From Globisporangium splendens (taxonomy: Eukaryota; Oomycota; Peronosporomycetes; Pythiales; Pythiaceae): a stretch of 64,000 nt of DNA. The stretch is taken from contig VFIW01000132.1 in the NCBI GenBank assembly GCA_006386115.1, forward strand, positions 48,793 to 112,792, written 5' to 3'. Within the stretch, counting starts at the first letter, position 1; each line of letters opens with the position of its first letter. A program made the translations under genes and the position numbers. Below, one piece after another: positions 62,272 to 64,000 of the stretch. The notes beneath the pieces are model-generated. The model had not been told where the DNA came from, did no database searches, and saw only the letters and a list, made by a program, of their open reading frames with translations.

Positions 62272-63421
62272 ACACGAGCAGCGGTCTCATCGTCCAGCAT
62301 GTCCAGCCGATCGAGCGGGACATTTGCGCTCGAACCCCACCCACTCAAGACTTTCGAAACCCGCTGGTCCTCCTGGGTCGTGTTGAAGACGTAGGTAAAG
62401 ATTTTGTGAGTGGCAGACAAGTTCCAGCCGCCGCGGTCCATAATCCACTGGATGCTCAACTGAGAGTCGCCGTTCGTGTGTTGAGCCCCTCCGCGCCAGA
62501 ACGAGTGAGATGAGAGCGGAGCGTGGACCCCTGCTGGCTCACAAATGCGGTTGAGGAGGCGGTTCACTTGATTGTGGATCCCAGGCGCCGTGTCCGCCCG
62601 AGATGAGCTTGGCTTCGACGTGTCGATAAGTTCAGGTACAGATTGCTCTGCTTGAAGCAACAGCTCCACGAGAGGGAGAGACTCAACCGCGTTCATATCT
62701 AGCTTTGTCGCTGTAGGGCGAACGTGCTCAATGAGCTGCACACATGGCGCCGTCTGCATCGCAAGGGCAATCGCCACCGCCAGAATTGGACAAGTCCTGA
62801 TGTCGGCATCAGAATGAAGCGTAAGTCCCTGCTGCTCCGACGTCTTGATGCGCACAAGGCGAACGAAAAACTCGTTGCCAGAGCACACTGACAAACTCTG
62901 CTTTTGTAGTAAACTTAGATCCGATGCTCGACCGAAGACATACCACATGATACTCAACAGAGCAGCATCTTGGTAATCCGTCGCATTGGTTGCATTCATA
63001 TATAAATAGCGAACCAATAGAGCCAAGTCTTGTTTAGTACATGCACGTGCGTGTTTTGTCATGCCTCCGTAGTCGCGCTTTGCGCAGTGCATTTCCAAGA
63101 TACGCCCCATTTGGAGGATGCGATCTTCAATGGAAGCACGGCACTGAGGGAACATATCAAGCAGCCAATTTTTCACGTGTCGAAAGTATGACATCACCGT
63201 GTTTCCTGCTAGCTTCTTTTTTTGGCGCCTTCATCAAAGGCCAAGTGCAATGCAAACTTATCCATGATCGCCGCAAAGCATCTGCCATTGGGATCCTTAC
63301 CTCAACATGCAAATACATAGTCCAACTCCACATTTTCCTGCTGGAGGAAGCGCTTGAAAGCATTAACCCTAACGGAACGCGCGTTCAGCGAGTTTTGGGG
63401 TAGGAGGGCATCCACCCCCAT
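62272..63421 (-). pseudogene. Crypton tyrosine recombinase of A2, N-terminal and catalytic part
   Basis: From ATG 63421 (MGVDALLPQNSLN) through WYVFGRASDLSLLQKQ and HSFWRGGAQHTNG to the retrotransposon insertion. Damage includes a TGA at 63302-63304, a 1-nt loss in the A-tract near 63222, and HSFRRG changed to HSFWRG (the Arg in H-x-x-R is retained as the fourth residue). Codons at the two A1 nonsense sites are different here. Confidence 0.8.
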
Positions 63422-63744
63422 CGTCTTGTAGGGGAAACAGCAAATTCGCAAATGATCTGCCCAGTATTTCCGATTTGAATGGTTGGTCACGGATTTGACT
63501 CTTGGTTCCGACCAAATCTGTCGGAAATTTGTCGGAACCTCCTTCTCTCACATGATTGGCCAAACAAGTTGTGCAGTAACACAACAGACACGTTATATTG
63601 GCCCTTATACTACCTGCCCTCATACGATTCGCCAAAAACAGGCATACAAACATCAAGTACTGTCGGAAAACTGATCATATTCTGCCATATTCGATTCCAG
63701 TAATGTCGGAGTCTGCGTTCTTCTTTAGCTGTGATGATCCTCGT

Positions 63745-63768
63745 CTAGGGTTCCTAAACCCTAAACCC
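63745..63768. repeat. short telomere-like CCCTAAA repeats
   Basis: CTAGGGTTCCTAAACCCTAAACCC contains two or three CCCTAAA-type units, the reported oomycete telomere word, just outside element A2. Too short to imply a telomere. Confidence 0.4.
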
Positions 63769-63876
63769 ATCACATTGCCTAACTCAGTACTCGATATAGC
63801 AGAAGTCAATACTTTCTATATATCCTAATCCAGTGCATTGCAAATTTGAATGGATGGCGTTATCTCAGCACCAAAA

Positions 63877-64000
63877 TGTAAAAGGGTGCTGTTCCAAACA
63901 GTCCCTTAAACACGGCACACACGCTTGTGCGATGAGGAAGCGATCTCCCGACTTGGAGGGAGAGAAGACGACTTTAGTACTTGAGGGTAAATTGCAACTG
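63877..64000 (-). mobile_element. partial LTR of the same gypsy family, reverse orientation
   Basis: Reverse-complement match to the LTR 3' end, beginning TGTAAAAGGGTGCTGTTCC and continuing through GCGATCTCCCGACTTGG to the window edge. Its terminus has several substitutions, so it is an older copy. Confidence 0.85.

Larger units (their letters stand above)
53095..63688. mobile_element. Crypton-type element A2, split by a chromovirus
   Basis: Left end TGAAAAAAATCCGAC after ATCCATAC; right end near TCTGCCATA. Removing the 7.65-kb retrotransposon leaves about 2.95 kb, equal to A1 without its insertions. It lacks both the 676-bp insertion and the solo LTR of A1, and so provides empty sites for both. 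Confidence 0.75.

Noticed and set aside
36902..63688. CRISPR array or other prokaryotic defence locus
   Set aside because: Repeats are kilobase-scale transposon units in a eukaryotic genome; no short regular repeat-spacer pattern is present.
63745..63768. Chromosome end
   Set aside because: Only two or three telomere-like words, followed by more transposon sequence; an internal relic at most.

Overview
The window looks like a chromosomal segment of an oomycete (Phytophthora/downy-mildew-like stramenopile). The evidence is: dense genes with short introns of about 60-100 nt carrying GTRNGT donors; a START-like/FYVE/GAF protein, an architecture I associate with oomycetes; oomycete-type Inr/FPR core-promoter matches just upstream of two start codons; and Crypton tyrosine-recombinase transposons of the kind known from stramenopiles. 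No search could be run, so all names rest on motif recognition.

Positions 1-36.8 kb are gene-rich. In order: a 5'-truncated CLASP-type TOG/HEAT protein, CRIPT, KRI1 (minus), a PHO80-type cyclin, a stand-alone OvoA-C-terminal-like methyltransferase (minus), two tandem casein kinase I genes with a broken cyclin between them, an unrecognised four-exon gene (minus), a START/FYVE/GAF protein, a 12-exon protein with two cyclic-nucleotide-binding domains (minus), mitochondrial 4-aminobutyrate aminotransferase, a divergent kinesin with an FHA domain, an overlapping 5-phosphatase-like/C2 protein, and a mitochondrial carrier (minus). Exon joins were made by hand; the reading phase closes in every multi-exon model given.

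Positions 36.9-63.7 kb are a nest of mobile DNA: five Crypton-type elements head to tail in the order A1-B1-B2-B3-A2. A is about 2.95 kb once later insertions are removed; B is about 3.97 kb. All five junctions fall at a short CCATAC-like sequence, and both families carry TCCGAC/GTCGGA motifs near their ends. B units also carry a chromodomain-like gene. Both families carry tRNA-like cloverleaf sequences on the strand opposite the recombinase. A1 received a 676-bp insertion with an 18-bp target duplication and a solo LTR. A2 received a complete Ty3/gypsy chromovirus with LTRs, a gag holding two stops, a textbook -1 frameshift signal, and an intact pol ending in a chromodomain.

The most unusual signals are the antisense coiled-coil ORF under the 3' end of that chromovirus pol, the gag-pol frameshift signal, the head-to-tail Crypton array and its tRNA-like structures. 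In the genic half they are the casein-kinase duplication with a breakpoint inside the cyclin, and the kinesin/phosphatase overlap with a probably inactive phosphatase fold.
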